From: Prochlorococcus sp. AG-409-L21
Lineage (GTDB): Bacteria > Cyanobacteriota > Cyanobacteriia > PCC-6307 > Cyanobiaceae
Direction: 5' to 3'
Length of the DNA stretch: 63,594 nucleotides
Assembly: GCA_003215475.1 (NCBI GenBank)
Contig: QCKH01000001.1
Coordinates: forward strand, 140,085 to 203,678
How positions within the stretch are numbered: position 1 is the stretch's first letter; every line of letters begins with the position of its first letter. This document shows, one piece after another, positions 35,526 through 44,810 of this stretch. A program made the translations under genes and the position numbers. The notes beneath the pieces are model-generated. The model made no database searches. It saw only the letters and a program-made list of their open reading frames with translations, and was not told the origin of the DNA.

Positions 35526-36488
35526 TTAATCTAGTTTCATTAGATTAATTAATGTCATTTCCCATGCAATTCTTTGGTTTATATATGATTTTAATTGTGT
35601 TTTAAGATTGCCTAGAATTTTTATTATTTTTGAATCAATTGTTTTTTCCCAATAGTATTGTTGCATCCAATCTATTAACCAGAACTGTTGATCTGGGAGA
35701 AGTTCTTCTGTAATTTCTTTGGCTAGTAAAAGAGCATCTAAAGGATTTTTATTTGGTAGTTGCTTAACTTTTAAAAAGATTTCTTGTGGAATCGAAGAAT
35801 AATTCTCTAGATTTCTTCTTAACAAAATAGGTGAACCATAAGAAAGAGAGAGAATTTCATTATGATTCAAATTGAATTCTTTCTCAAATTTATTTTCTAA
35901 AATTTCGCGTTTAAGAAGTATTTTATTAAATGGTTTAAATGGAATAGTTTGACAACGTGATTTAATTGTATCTAACAGTGCATCAGGTCTAGTAGAAATT
36001 AAGATAATTACTCCACTAATTGGTTCTTCAATAGTTTTAAGAATTGAATTCGATGCTGCTTCATTTATTGTTTCCATCTCGTCAATTATCACCATGCTTA
36101 ATTTTGACTTGATTGGCTTTTTACTTAGGAAATTCTTCAAATCTTTTATTTGCTCTACTCTAATTTGAGGCTTAAGATGTGTTTTAAAGCTCTCAACTTT
36201 TGCAGTAGATTTGGGTATTATTTTCCCTTGATATAAGTATGTTGGTTCAACAATTAAAAGATCTGGGTGATTGCCTGAATCCAATAAAATCCTTGTATTA
36301 GTTTCATTAGAATCTCTGTTTATTAGACCTTCAAAGAATCTAAGTGCAATTTCTTTCTGACCTACACCTAAAGGTCCAGTAAATAAATAAGTAGGTGCTA
36401 TTCTTCCTTTTTGCAGTGAAGAGTATAGTAATTCTGTAGCGAATTCTTGGTAAGTATAATCTTCAAAAAGATCATGATAATTTTGCAT
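35526..36488 (-). CDS. holB: DNA polymerase III delta-prime subunit
   Basis: 320 residues. AAA+ type: P-loop-like TGPLGVGQKEIALRF (Lys present in GVGQK, a relaxed Walker A), IIDEMETINEAASNSILKTIEEP and the sensor ISTRPDALLDTIKSRCQTI. The zinc-binding Cys cluster of classic delta-prime is missing. It loads the sliding clamp with DnaX. It follows tmk by 7 bp. Confidence 0.85.
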   Translation of the reverse strand: MQNYHDLFEDYTYQEFATELLYSSLQKGRIAPTYLFTGPLGVGQKEIALRFFEGLINRDSNETNTRILLDSGNHPDLLIVEPTYLYQGKIIPKSTAKVESFKTHLKPQIRVEQIKDLKNFLSKKPIKSKLSMVIIDEMETINEAASNSILKTIEEPISGVIILISTRPDALLDTIKSRCQTIPFKPFNKILLKREILENKFEKEFNLNHNEILSLSYGSPILLRRNLENYSSIPQEIFLKVKQLPNKNPLDALLLAKEITEELLPDQQFWLIDWMQQYYWEKTIDSKIIKILGNLKTQLKSYINQRIAWEMTLINLMKLD

Positions 36489-36495
36489 CTTACAT

Positions 36496-37134
36496 TTATT
36501 TAAAATTACTTAGGATATGTCTTAAATTGTCTTGAATTTCTTTTCTTACTAATGCTTCTTTTTTGTCTGCAGAGATAGTAATCCAGTCTTCTCTAGTTGC
36601 TATTGATTTAAACCCATAGGCAACCTTTTCTAGAAATAATTTACCTTCTGACTCTATTCTATCTTCTTCCTTGCTAACTCTCCTTTGTATACTTTCAGAG
36701 ACAGTAAGGTTAAGAAGAAAAGTTATATCTGGCTTAAGACCTTGGGTGGAAATTTCTTCTAATCTCTTAATTAATATTTTATTTAAATCTCTACCAAATC
36801 CTTGATATGCCATTGTGGAGCTGCTAAATCTATCGCTAATTACCCAATCTCCATTTTGGATTGCAGGTACGATTACTTGATTAACATGTTGCGCTCTATC
36901 TGCTGCATATAGCAAGAGTTCTGTTACTGGTTGAGGTGATTCTTCTTTTGAATTGTTTAGAAGTAATTTTCTAATTGAATTTCCCAAAATCGTACCTCCA
37001 GGTTCTCTTGTAATTAATAATTTCGATTTTTTAGGCATTAGGCCGCTCTCAGGCAACCATTCTGATAAGTGATTAATTTGTGTGCTTTTTCCGCATCCAT
37101 CGATTCCTTCAAAAACAATGAACATTCCTTTCAT
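36496..37134 (-). CDS. tmk: Thymidylate kinase
   Basis: 212 residues: P-loop FEGIDGCGKSTQ, DRX motif in TREPGGT, and SDRFSSSTMAYQGFGR. It phosphorylates dTMP to dTDP. The ATG overlaps the stop of the copper ATPase gene by 4 bp (ATGA), so it is translationally coupled to that gene, and it precedes holB by 7 bp. Confidence 0.94.
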   Translation of the reverse strand: MKGMFIVFEGIDGCGKSTQINHLSEWLPESGLMPKKSKLLITREPGGTILGNSIRKLLLNNSKEESPQPVTELLLYAADRAQHVNQVIVPAIQNGDWVISDRFSSSTMAYQGFGRDLNKILIKRLEEISTQGLKPDITFLLNLTVSESIQRRVSKEEDRIESEGKLFLEKVAYGFKSIATREDWITISADKKEALVRKEIQDNLRHILSNFK

Positions 37135-39452
37135 GAGCTTCTAAGTGATAGAGCATTTATTACTACAGTTATTGAGCTAGTGGCCATTAATAAGGCTGCA
37201 ATTGGTGGTGAAAGTAGTATTCCAAATTTTGGTAATAAAATGCCAGCAGCTATAGGCAAAGCAATAATGTTATAACCAAATGCCCAAAAGAGATTTTGCT
37301 TTACCTTTTGCATCGTTTTTTGTGCTAGTAGAAATACTTCTGGAAGACTTTCTAATCTATCTCCAAGTAATACTAAACCTGCAGAATCTTGTGCTATTTG
37401 TGTTCCAGTACCAATTGCAATACCAAGATCTGAACTTGCTAGTGCTGGTGCATCATTAATACCATCACCTACCATTGCTACCTTATCATTAGCCTTTAAA
37501 ATCTCTAATTGATTTAACTTATCTTCTGGAAGTAGTTGCCAGCTTAAATATTTAGAATCGAACCCTAAAGTTTTCCCAATCCTAAACACTGATTTTTTAT
37601 TATCACCACTCATTATTCTTAAAATATGACCTTGATCCCTTAAGTTTGATATTGCTATATGGGCATCATTACGGATTGGATCATCAATCACTATGAAACC
37701 TAACAATTCCTTGTTAGTAAAAATAGAAATAATAGAATTTCCTGATTCTTCAAATTTACTTAATTTATAGTTTGTGTTTTTATCCCATATAACTTGTTCA
37801 CTTTTTGCCCATTGAATTGTACCTATTTGTATATTTCCATTGATACTCTCTAATTCTCCAGATATTCCTTTTCCAGGCAAATTCTTGATATGTAATGACT
37901 TTAATAGAGGTAATTTTCTTGTTTGAGCTTCTTGTAAAATCGCATAAGCAAAAGGGTGCCTACTATTGTTTTCAAGACTTGCTGCTATTTGAATAAGTTT
38001 ATCTTCATCACCAATGCTTATGCATTGAATCACATTTGGACGCCCTGTCGTTAATGTACCAGTTTTGTCGAATATAATTTGCTTAATGGATGCAGCTTTT
38101 TCAATAATATCTCCACCTTTAAAAAGCCATCCTTTTTTGGCAGCCTTGCCTGAAGCTACACTTATAACAGTTGGAGTTGCCAAGCCCAATGCACAAGGGC
38201 ATGCAACAACTAAAACAGCAATTGATAGTTGTATTGCAAGTCCTAAAGGTGTTTGAGCTTCTTTGCCAAGAGAGGAATGTATTAGATGTTGATGACTATG
38301 AATGAGTCCTTGCCCTGAATTGTGAAGCACTTCAGGCCATAAGAATGTCCCAGCTTTCCACCAGAACAAAAATGTCGCTATTGAAAGAGCAACTACCCCA
38401 TAACAAAAAATCCCTGCGATTTGATCTGCAAGACTTTGTATAGGTGCTTTACGAGCTTGAGCTTGCTCTACAAGTCTAATAATTCCAGCTAATGCTGTTT
38501 CTGTTCCTACTCGATTAACCTTAACTATTAGTGTGCCATCAAGATTGAGTGTTCCTGCTGCAATTTCAGTTCCTTCTGAAGCTGATATTGGTAGAGGTTC
38601 TCCTGTGAGACTGGAAATATCTATTGATGAATTGCCTTCCATCACAATTCCGTCAATTGGAATCCTATCCCCAGCTAAAACTTGTATTTGTTCTCCTACT
38701 TTTAATGCTCCTACGCGTATTTCTTTTATTTGATCATTAACTAATAACCTTGCCTTATCAGGTTGAAGTTGGGCTAATTCTTTGAGTGCTTTTCCTGTCC
38801 GGAACCTTGCACGCTCTTCTAAGAATCTTCCCAGAAGAACAAATCCAAGAAGCATTACTGGTTCATTAAAAAAACATGGCCACCCCACATTTGGCCATAA
38901 AAGAGAACTAATACTTGTTAAATATGCACTTGTAACACCTATCCCAACAAGGGTATCCATTGTGGGATTGAGGTACATTGCAGATCTGAATCCGCTTTTT
39001 AAAATTTTGAAGCCAGGACCAAATACTGCAAAAGTTGCCAGAATTGCATGGAAAGTTAGAGTTCCCATCACTGGAACTTCCAGCTTCCCGCCTTCTGCTA
39101 GGTGACCAATACCTGATAGAAGTAATAAAACTAATGAGATCATTAGTTGCTTCCACTGATTCCACCATTGATTTCTTTGATTTAGATCATTCTCTTCATT
39201 TGGACTCGTTTTTTGCCTCTCTTTTGCAGGAAATCCACGATTTTCGAGAGAAACAAGAATTGCTTCAATGTTGGTAGTCTCATCTGTTAATTCAATTAGA
39301 GCAGTCCGTTCAACTAGATTGACACTTGCATTGGTAACATTTGCTTGGTCAAATAATGTTTGCTCTACAGCACGAACACATGCTCCACATTTCATGCCCT
39401 GCACGTCAATCAAAACAGACTTGCTTTTAGGCTGAATGGTTTGATTAATCAA
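37131..39452 (-). CDS. Copper-translocating P1B-type ATPase (CtaA/PacS-like)
   Basis: 773 residues, TTG start. N-terminal heavy-metal domain with GMKCGACVRAVE (CxxC). Eight or so membrane helices; helix with CPCALGLATP (the CPC metal path typical of Cu+). Phosphorylation site DKTGTLT, HP motif NSRHPFAYAI, and ATP-domain GDGINDAPAL. It moves copper across the thylakoid or plasma membrane, for plastocyanin; CtaA versus PacS cannot be settled. It is the first gene of a run with tmk and holB. Confidence 0.9.
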   Translation of the reverse strand: MINQTIQPKSKSVLIDVQGMKCGACVRAVEQTLFDQANVTNASVNLVERTALIELTDETTNIEAILVSLENRGFPAKERQKTSPNEENDLNQRNQWWNQWKQLMISLVLLLLSGIGHLAEGGKLEVPVMGTLTFHAILATFAVFGPGFKILKSGFRSAMYLNPTMDTLVGIGVTSAYLTSISSLLWPNVGWPCFFNEPVMLLGFVLLGRFLEERARFRTGKALKELAQLQPDKARLLVNDQIKEIRVGALKVGEQIQVLAGDRIPIDGIVMEGNSSIDISSLTGEPLPISASEGTEIAAGTLNLDGTLIVKVNRVGTETALAGIIRLVEQAQARKAPIQSLADQIAGIFCYGVVALSIATFLFWWKAGTFLWPEVLHNSGQGLIHSHQHLIHSSLGKEAQTPLGLAIQLSIAVLVVACPCALGLATPTVISVASGKAAKKGWLFKGGDIIEKAASIKQIIFDKTGTLTTGRPNVIQCISIGDEDKLIQIAASLENNSRHPFAYAILQEAQTRKLPLLKSLHIKNLPGKGISGELESINGNIQIGTIQWAKSEQVIWDKNTNYKLSKFEESGNSIISIFTNKELLGFIVIDDPIRNDAHIAISNLRDQGHILRIMSGDNKKSVFRIGKTLGFDSKYLSWQLLPEDKLNQLEILKANDKVAMVGDGINDAPALASSDLGIAIGTGTQIAQDSAGLVLLGDRLESLPEVFLLAQKTMQKVKQNLFWAFGYNIIALPIAAGILLPKFGILLSPPIAALLMATSSITVVINALSLRSS

Positions 39453-39459
39453 GAATCCC

Positions 39460-39540
39460 CTTAAGTTCCTTATACCTTAGATCTAATAAATTCTTTTTAG
39501 GAATTGATTATGCTTTTAAAAAAAAATTAAGGTACTTAAG
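39460..39540. repeat. 13-bp inverted repeat flanking the Cu-ATPase/ycf3 spacer
   Basis: Arms 39460-39472 (CTTAAGTTCCTTA) and 39528-39540 match in 12 of 13 positions after reverse complement, 55 bp apart. The left arm overlaps the Cu-ATPase ribosome site, while the right arm is 52 bp before ycf3. Paired regulator half-sites are possible. Confidence 0.4.
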
Positions 39541-39592
39541 CAGGAAATCAATAATAGCGGCAGGATGGTATTAGAACTTTTTTGAATGCATC

Positions 39593-40114
39593 GTGCCTAG
39601 CAGTAATAACAAAGACAATTTTCTAGATAAGGCATTTACTGTCATAGCCGAAGGTATAGTCAAGATGATGCCTATAGCTGCAAAAGAAAAGCAGGCTTAC
39701 ATCTATTATCGTGAGGGCTTTGCAGCTCAGAATAATGGAGATTATTCTGAGGCTCTTGAAAATTATGAAGAAAGTCTCAGACTGGAAGAAAATGCTATTG
39801 ATAGAGGAGAAACTCTAAAAAATATGGCGATTATTTATATGAGTAATGGAGACGAGGAAAAAGCTTTAGTTACTTATCAGAAAGCTTTAGATGAAAATCC
39901 AAAGCAACCTTCTTGTCTTAAAAATATGGGCTTAATATATGAAAAACGAGGTAGGTCATTACAACAAGAAGGGAAACAAGATGAGAGTGATATTTGGTTT
40001 GATAAAGCTGCAGAGGTATGGTCTAAGGCTGTAAGACTTTACCCGGGAGGATATTTGGACATCGAGAATTGGTTGAAAACCACAGGAAGAAGCAAAGTAG
40101 ATATTTATTTATAA
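39593..40114 (+). CDS. ycf3: Photosystem I assembly protein Ycf3
   Basis: 173 residues, GTG start (the nearby ATG at 39584 leads into an immediate stop). Three TPR units: [51 protein letters not shown], and [14 protein letters not shown]. The N-terminus [18 protein letters not shown] and C-terminal tail [17 protein letters not shown] are Ycf3 hallmarks. It is a thylakoid-peripheral chaperone for PSI core subunits. Confidence 0.95.
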   Translation: MPSSNNKDNFLDKAFTVIAEGIVKMMPIAAKEKQAYIYYREGFAAQNNGDYSEALENYEESLRLEENAIDRGETLKNMAIIYMSNGDEEKALVTYQKALDENPKQPSCLKNMGLIYEKRGRSLQQEGKQDESDIWFDKAAEVWSKAVRLYPGGYLDIENWLKTTGRSKVDIYL

Positions 40115-40138
40115 GATCGAAGACCCAATGTTGAAAGT

Positions 40139-41524
40139 TTAGGAGTTTATGTTTAGTGCAATATCTAATGCTTCACTAATAGTTGATACTGCTTTGATAT
40201 TAATTTTTCTGTCTTTCTCTTTTTGTGTATCTTGGTTTGAGATCTTAGGAATAATTGCGGTTTCAAATCCTAGCCTTTCTGCTTCACGAAGTCTTAACTG
40301 CATCTGTCCTACGGAGCGAAGTTGACCACCAAGACCAATCTCTCCTATGAGAACAGTTCTTTGTGGAAGTTCGACTTTTTTGTAACTAGACATGACTGCA
40401 GCTGCAATTCCTAGATCTGCTGCTGGTTCTTCTACTTCTAAACCTCCCGCAACCGCTAAATAGCAATCAAAATGAGATAGCCCAACATTCATATGTTTTT
40501 CAATTACTGCAAGGATTTGATGGAGTCTATTCCCTTCAATTCCAGTAGCGGTTCTTCTGGGTGATGAATAACTAGTCTTATTGATTAGAGCTTGTAAATC
40601 TATTGCGAGAGGTCTTGTTCCTTCGCAAGCAACAATTGTTGCTATTCCAGGAGCATTATCTGCACTAAGAAATAGTTCACTGGGATTAGGAACTTCGATA
40701 AGACCAGTTCCCTGCATTTCAAATACACCAAGTTCATTGGTTGCTCCAAATCTGTTTTTGACTGTTCTGAGAATTCGATGACTTGCAAATCGATCTCCTT
40801 CAAAAGTTAAAACAGCATCAACAAGATGTTCAAGAACCTTTGGTCCAGCTAGCATTCCTTCTTTTGTAACATGTCCAACGATTAATAGAGCGATATTTTT
40901 GGATTTTGCAAGTCGCTGTAGTGCTGCTGAGCATTCTCTAACTTGAGTTACAGAACCTGGTGTACCTCCTAGCGCCCCATCATGTAATGCCTGAACACTA
41001 TCTATTATTGCTACATCTGGATGAAATTCTTCTAGCTCATTGAGTATTAGTTCAATATTTGTTTCTGCAAGAAGATGAAGATTGGACTCATTTTTTCCGA
41101 GTCTTTTCCAACGGAGTTGTACTTGGCTGCTTGACTCTTCGGCAGTTATATAAAGAACTGATTTGTAAAGAGCCATTTCAGTTGCACATTGCAATAGCAA
41201 GGTGCTTTTTCCTATTCCAGGGTCTCCTCCTATGAGTACAAGAGAGCCTGGGACTAACCCCCCTCCAAGAACTCTATCTAATTCTTTATACCCACTATCT
41301 ATACGTTTAATTGCATCACTTTCTAAACTGGAAATTGGTGCAGAACGTTTGCCTTCCAGTCTGTTTGAGTGATTAGATTTGACTTGTTTGGATCTATAAC
41401 TCGATGGTTCCACAACTTCTTCAACTATTGAATTCCAGGTGCCACAACTTGTACATCTTCCAAAAAACTGTTTTGTTTCTGCTCCACAGATTTGGCAAAT
41501 ATAGATTGTGCTAGTTCTTGTCAC
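40139..41524 (-). CDS. radA: DNA repair protein RadA/Sms
   Basis: 461 residues, GTG start. An N-terminal zinc finger CQICG-N11-CTSCG, then RecA-like ATPase with Walker A GGDPGIGKST and the RadA box KNRFG, then a Lon-like C-terminal domain (GLEVEEPAADLGIAAAVMSS). It helps branch migration in recombination repair. Divergent from rpaB; their 110-bp spacer has no gene. Confidence 0.94.
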   Translation of the reverse strand: MTRTSTIYICQICGAETKQFFGRCTSCGTWNSIVEEVVEPSSYRSKQVKSNHSNRLEGKRSAPISSLESDAIKRIDSGYKELDRVLGGGLVPGSLVLIGGDPGIGKSTLLLQCATEMALYKSVLYITAEESSSQVQLRWKRLGKNESNLHLLAETNIELILNELEEFHPDVAIIDSVQALHDGALGGTPGSVTQVRECSAALQRLAKSKNIALLIVGHVTKEGMLAGPKVLEHLVDAVLTFEGDRFASHRILRTVKNRFGATNELGVFEMQGTGLIEVPNPSELFLSADNAPGIATIVACEGTRPLAIDLQALINKTSYSSPRRTATGIEGNRLHQILAVIEKHMNVGLSHFDCYLAVAGGLEVEEPAADLGIAAAVMSSYKKVELPQRTVLIGEIGLGGQLRSVGQMQLRLREAERLGFETAIIPKISNQDTQKEKDRKINIKAVSTISEALDIALNINS

Positions 41525-41633
41525 GAGGGGTTGTCTAAAGAAAGTTTTTTGTAGTTGAATGAAGTAGGTTTTAAATGATTTTAAACGTTTGTCTAAGATC
41601 TATTTTTTTAATGAGGGTTAAACAAAAGACCAA

Positions 41634-42383
41634 ATGACGGCTGCCAGTCAAAGTCAATCAAAAGAAATCATCCTCGTTGCTGACGATGAGGCGAGTATTA
41701 GGAGGATCCTAGAAACTCGTTTATCCATGATCGGCTATCAAGTCGTGACTGCAGCTAATGGGAATGAAGCACTTCAGCAGTTTCAAAACTGTGAGCCAGA
41801 TTTAGTTGTACTGGATGTGATGATGCCGAAGTTAGATGGCTATGGTGTCATACAGGAATTGAGAAAGGAATCTGATGTTCCAATAGTGATGCTAACTGCA
41901 TTAGGTGATGTTGCAGATCGTATTACAGGACTTGAATTGGGGGCTGATGATTATGTAGTGAAGCCCTTTAGCCCTAAGGAGCTTGAAGCTCGTATTCGTT
42001 GTGTTTTACGTAGAGTTGAAAAGGAACAAATAGCAGGTATGCCTAATTCAGGTGTTATTCAGGTGGCTGCTTTTAGGATAGATACAAATAGGCGGAAGGT
42101 TTACCGTGGTGATGAGAGAATCAGATTAACAGGAATGGAATTCAGCTTATTGGAACTTCTTGTGAGTCGCTCAGGTGAACCATTTAGTCGTGGTGAAATT
42201 TTAAAGGAAGTCTGGGGATATACCCCTGAAAGGCATGTGGATACAAGAGTAGTAGATGTTCATATTTCTAGGCTTCGTTCTAAATTAGAAGATGATCCAG
42301 CCAATCCTGAATTAATTCTGACTGCTAGAGGGACTGGTTATTTGTTCCAGCGTATTGTTGATTCTCTTTCATCAGATCATTAG
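41634..42383 (+). CDS. rpaB: Response regulator RpaB (high-light / redox regulator)
   Basis: 249 residues. Receiver with acidic pair VADDEAS, Asp61 in VLDVMMPKLDG and Lys in YVVKPF. Winged-helix with FRIDTNRRKVYRGDERIRLTGMEFSLLELL, EVWGYTPERHVDTRVVDVHISRLRSKLEDDP; these mark the RpaB (Ycf27) branch. It binds HLR1 sites and controls high-light genes. It is 9 bp ahead of plsX, so lipid genes may be in the same transcript. Confidence 0.93.
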   Translation: MTAASQSQSKEIILVADDEASIRRILETRLSMIGYQVVTAANGNEALQQFQNCEPDLVVLDVMMPKLDGYGVIQELRKESDVPIVMLTALGDVADRITGLELGADDYVVKPFSPKELEARIRCVLRRVEKEQIAGMPNSGVIQVAAFRIDTNRRKVYRGDERIRLTGMEFSLLELLVSRSGEPFSRGEILKEVWGYTPERHVDTRVVDVHISRLRSKLEDDPANPELILTARGTGYLFQRIVDSLSSDH

Positions 42384-42392
42384 ATATAAATA

Positions 42393-43709
42393 GTGGAAAA
42401 CGACAATCCTGGAAAAACTGTTCGTCCAAAGGCTATTAGAAGATTAGTTATTTGGTATCGACGCAATACAGCAGTAACTAGTCTTGTTGATACAGCTGCT
42501 AGTTCAGCTTATGCAGCTGGTAGTGTTGCAGGCAATGTTGTTTCTAGTGCCGGTTCTGTAGTCTCAAGTGCTGGTTCAATGGCAAGGAGCACACTTGAAC
42601 CTTTTGTGTTTGATCCGCTAAGAAGACTACAAGCAGGAAATAATGATCAAGAGAGAAAAGATTTTGATATTAAAAAAAGATTATGGGTTGCAGTTGATGG
42701 AATGGGAGGAGATTATGCACCAGGGCCTATTTTAGAGGGTTGTCTTCAAGCAATAGATCGTCTTCCATTACGCATAAAGTTTGTTGGAGAACATCAGAAA
42801 GTCCTTGATGCTGCAGAAGAAATGGGAATCACGGATTTGTTAAACCATTCCATTGACAATGGTTTTATAGAGCTTATACCCAGTGGACCTTCGGTTGGAA
42901 TGGACGAGGAGGCCACAGTTGTAAGAAAGAAACGAGATGCAAGCATTAATGTTGCAATGAATTTGGTGAAAAAAGGAGAAGCATTAGCGGTTTATTCAGC
43001 AGGAAACTCAGGAGCATTGATGGCTGCTGCTATTTTCAGACTTGGTCGTTTAGAAGGGATTGATAGACCTGCAATAGGTGCATTATTTCCAACGAAGGAT
43101 CCCAGTCAGCCTGTTTTAGTATTAGATGTAGGCGCAAATATGGATTGTAAGCCAACTTATTTGCATCAATTTGCTTTGTTGGGCAATATCTATTCCCGTG
43201 ATGTCTTACAAATCTCCAAACCTAAAATAGGATTGTTAAATATTGGCGAAGAGGAATGCAAAGGTAATGATCTTTCTTTGCGTGTTTATGAATTATTAAA
43301 AGAAGAAGAACGCATTCATTTTGCAGGGAATTGTGAGGGAAGAGATGTACTTTCTGGTGAATTTGATGTTGTGGTTTGTGATGGATTTACAGGAAATATT
43401 TTGCTCAAATTTCTTGAGTCAGTTGGTAGCGTTTTATTAGATGTTTTACGAGCAGAGTTACCAAGAGGAAGACGTGGAAAAGTTGGATCAGCTTTCCTCA
43501 GAAGTAACTTGAAAAGGATCAAGAAACGTCTAGATCATGCTGAGCATGGTGGAGCACTTTTACTTGGAGTTAATGGTATTTGTGTGATTGGTCATGGAAG
43601 TAGTAAGGCATTATCAGTCGTTAGCGCTTTACGTATTGCTCATTCTGCAGCTAGCCATGGAGTCATGGATGATTTAGCACAGCTTCAAAGTCCTAAAGTC
43701 TTAACTTAG
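42393..43709 (+). CDS. plsX: Phosphate acyltransferase PlsX with N-terminal repeat extension
   Basis: 438 residues, GTG start. The PlsX core begins near residue 97 (WVAVDGMGGDYAP) and continues with LVKKGEALAVYSAGNSGALMAAA, VVCDGFTGNILLK and HGGALLLGVNG. Ahead of it lie ~95 residues with a basic patch then Gly/Ala/Ser/Val heptads (AAGSVAG, NVVSSAG, SVVSSAG, SMARSTL), and an EPFVFDPLRRLQ stretch. The extension is not part of the standard enzyme. PlsX makes acyl-phosphate from acyl-ACP for phosphatidic acid synthesis. Confidence 0.92.
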   Translation: MENDNPGKTVRPKAIRRLVIWYRRNTAVTSLVDTAASSAYAAGSVAGNVVSSAGSVVSSAGSMARSTLEPFVFDPLRRLQAGNNDQERKDFDIKKRLWVAVDGMGGDYAPGPILEGCLQAIDRLPLRIKFVGEHQKVLDAAEEMGITDLLNHSIDNGFIELIPSGPSVGMDEEATVVRKKRDASINVAMNLVKKGEALAVYSAGNSGALMAAAIFRLGRLEGIDRPAIGALFPTKDPSQPVLVLDVGANMDCKPTYLHQFALLGNIYSRDVLQISKPKIGLLNIGEEECKGNDLSLRVYELLKEEERIHFAGNCEGRDVLSGEFDVVVCDGFTGNILLKFLESVGSVLLDVLRAELPRGRRGKVGSAFLRSNLKRIKKRLDHAEHGGALLLGVNGICVIGHGSSKALSVVSALRIAHSAASHGVMDDLAQLQSPKVLT

Positions 43710-43763
43710 ATGAATCGAATTGTTTTAGTCTGCCTAATGAATTGTTGTAGCTAAGTTTTTTCT

Positions 43764-44783
43764 TTGACTGGATATTCAAAAACTAAATTCGGAGTGTCTT
43801 TAGTAGGCAGTGGAAGTGCAATACCAGCACAGATAGTTACGAATGATCAGCTTTCTCTACTTGTTGACACTAATGATGAATGGGTTAGAACTCGAACTGG
43901 GATTAGAGAAAGAAGAATAATAGGTCCCGATGAATCTCTTGCTGACCTTTGTTCGGATGCTTCAAAATCAGCATTGGAAATGGCTAACTGGGATGCGAGT
44001 AATGTAGATATGATTTTAATTGCTACATCTACACCCGATGATTTATTTGGTTTAGCTCCAAAGGTTCAAGCCAAACTAGGAGCCGCTAATGCAGTGGCTT
44101 TTGATCTTACAGCCGCATGTAGTGGTTTCTTGTTTGCTTTTATTACTGCAGCTCAGTTTTTGCAAAATGGATCTTTTAAGAGAGTATTGATTATTGGAGC
44201 TGATCAATTAAGTGGTTGGATGGATTGGTCCGATAGACGTAGTTGTGTTCTTTTTGGCGATGGTGCTGGAGCTATTGCTCTAGAAGCTATTGATCAGACA
44301 GAAGACGCTTTAATTGGATTCAAAATGAAATCCGATGGAAGTCGTGGTGATTGCTTGAATTTGCCTCAAACAAGAAATTTTGTTCCATTGGTTGGTTCTC
44401 ATCTAAATCAAAAGGGTGGGTTTTCTAATATTCAGATGAATGGTCAAGAGGTTTACAAGTTTGCTGTTCGAGAAGTCCCTGCTCTTCTTGAAAAAGTTTT
44501 AAATAATTGTGAAATTTCTCCTGAATCTTTAGATTGGCTTCTTTTACATCAAGCTAATCAACGTATTTTGAATGCTGTAGCAGATCGCTTTGCAATTCCC
44601 CAGCAAAAAGTGTTGACCAATCTTGCTAATTATGGCAATACCTCGGCTGCAACTATTCCACTCATGCTTGATGAAGCTGTGAGAGATGGAAGAGTAGAGA
44701 AAGGTAATTTGATTGCAAGTAGTGGATTTGGTGCAGGTTTGAGTTGGGGTGTCGCGTTGTTTAGGTGGCACGGTCCATCTTAG
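43764..44783 (+). CDS. fabH: 3-oxoacyl-ACP synthase III
   Basis: 339 residues from TTG 43764. Catalytic triad Cys119 (DLTAACSGF), His262 (LLHQANQRI) and Asn292 (ANYGNTSAA) is complete. It starts fatty-acid chains by condensing acetyl-CoA with malonyl-ACP. It is 54 bp after plsX and 27 bp before fabD, all same strand. Confidence 0.96.
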   Translation: MTGYSKTKFGVSLVGSGSAIPAQIVTNDQLSLLVDTNDEWVRTRTGIRERRIIGPDESLADLCSDASKSALEMANWDASNVDMILIATSTPDDLFGLAPKVQAKLGAANAVAFDLTAACSGFLFAFITAAQFLQNGSFKRVLIIGADQLSGWMDWSDRRSCVLFGDGAGAIALEAIDQTEDALIGFKMKSDGSRGDCLNLPQTRNFVPLVGSHLNQKGGFSNIQMNGQEVYKFAVREVPALLEKVLNNCEISPESLDWLLLHQANQRILNAVADRFAIPQQKVLTNLANYGNTSAATIPLMLDEAVRDGRVEKGNLIASSGFGAGLSWGVALFRWHGPS

Positions 44784-44810
44784 GCTTACTTTTATTGCTT
44801 TCAAAATGTT

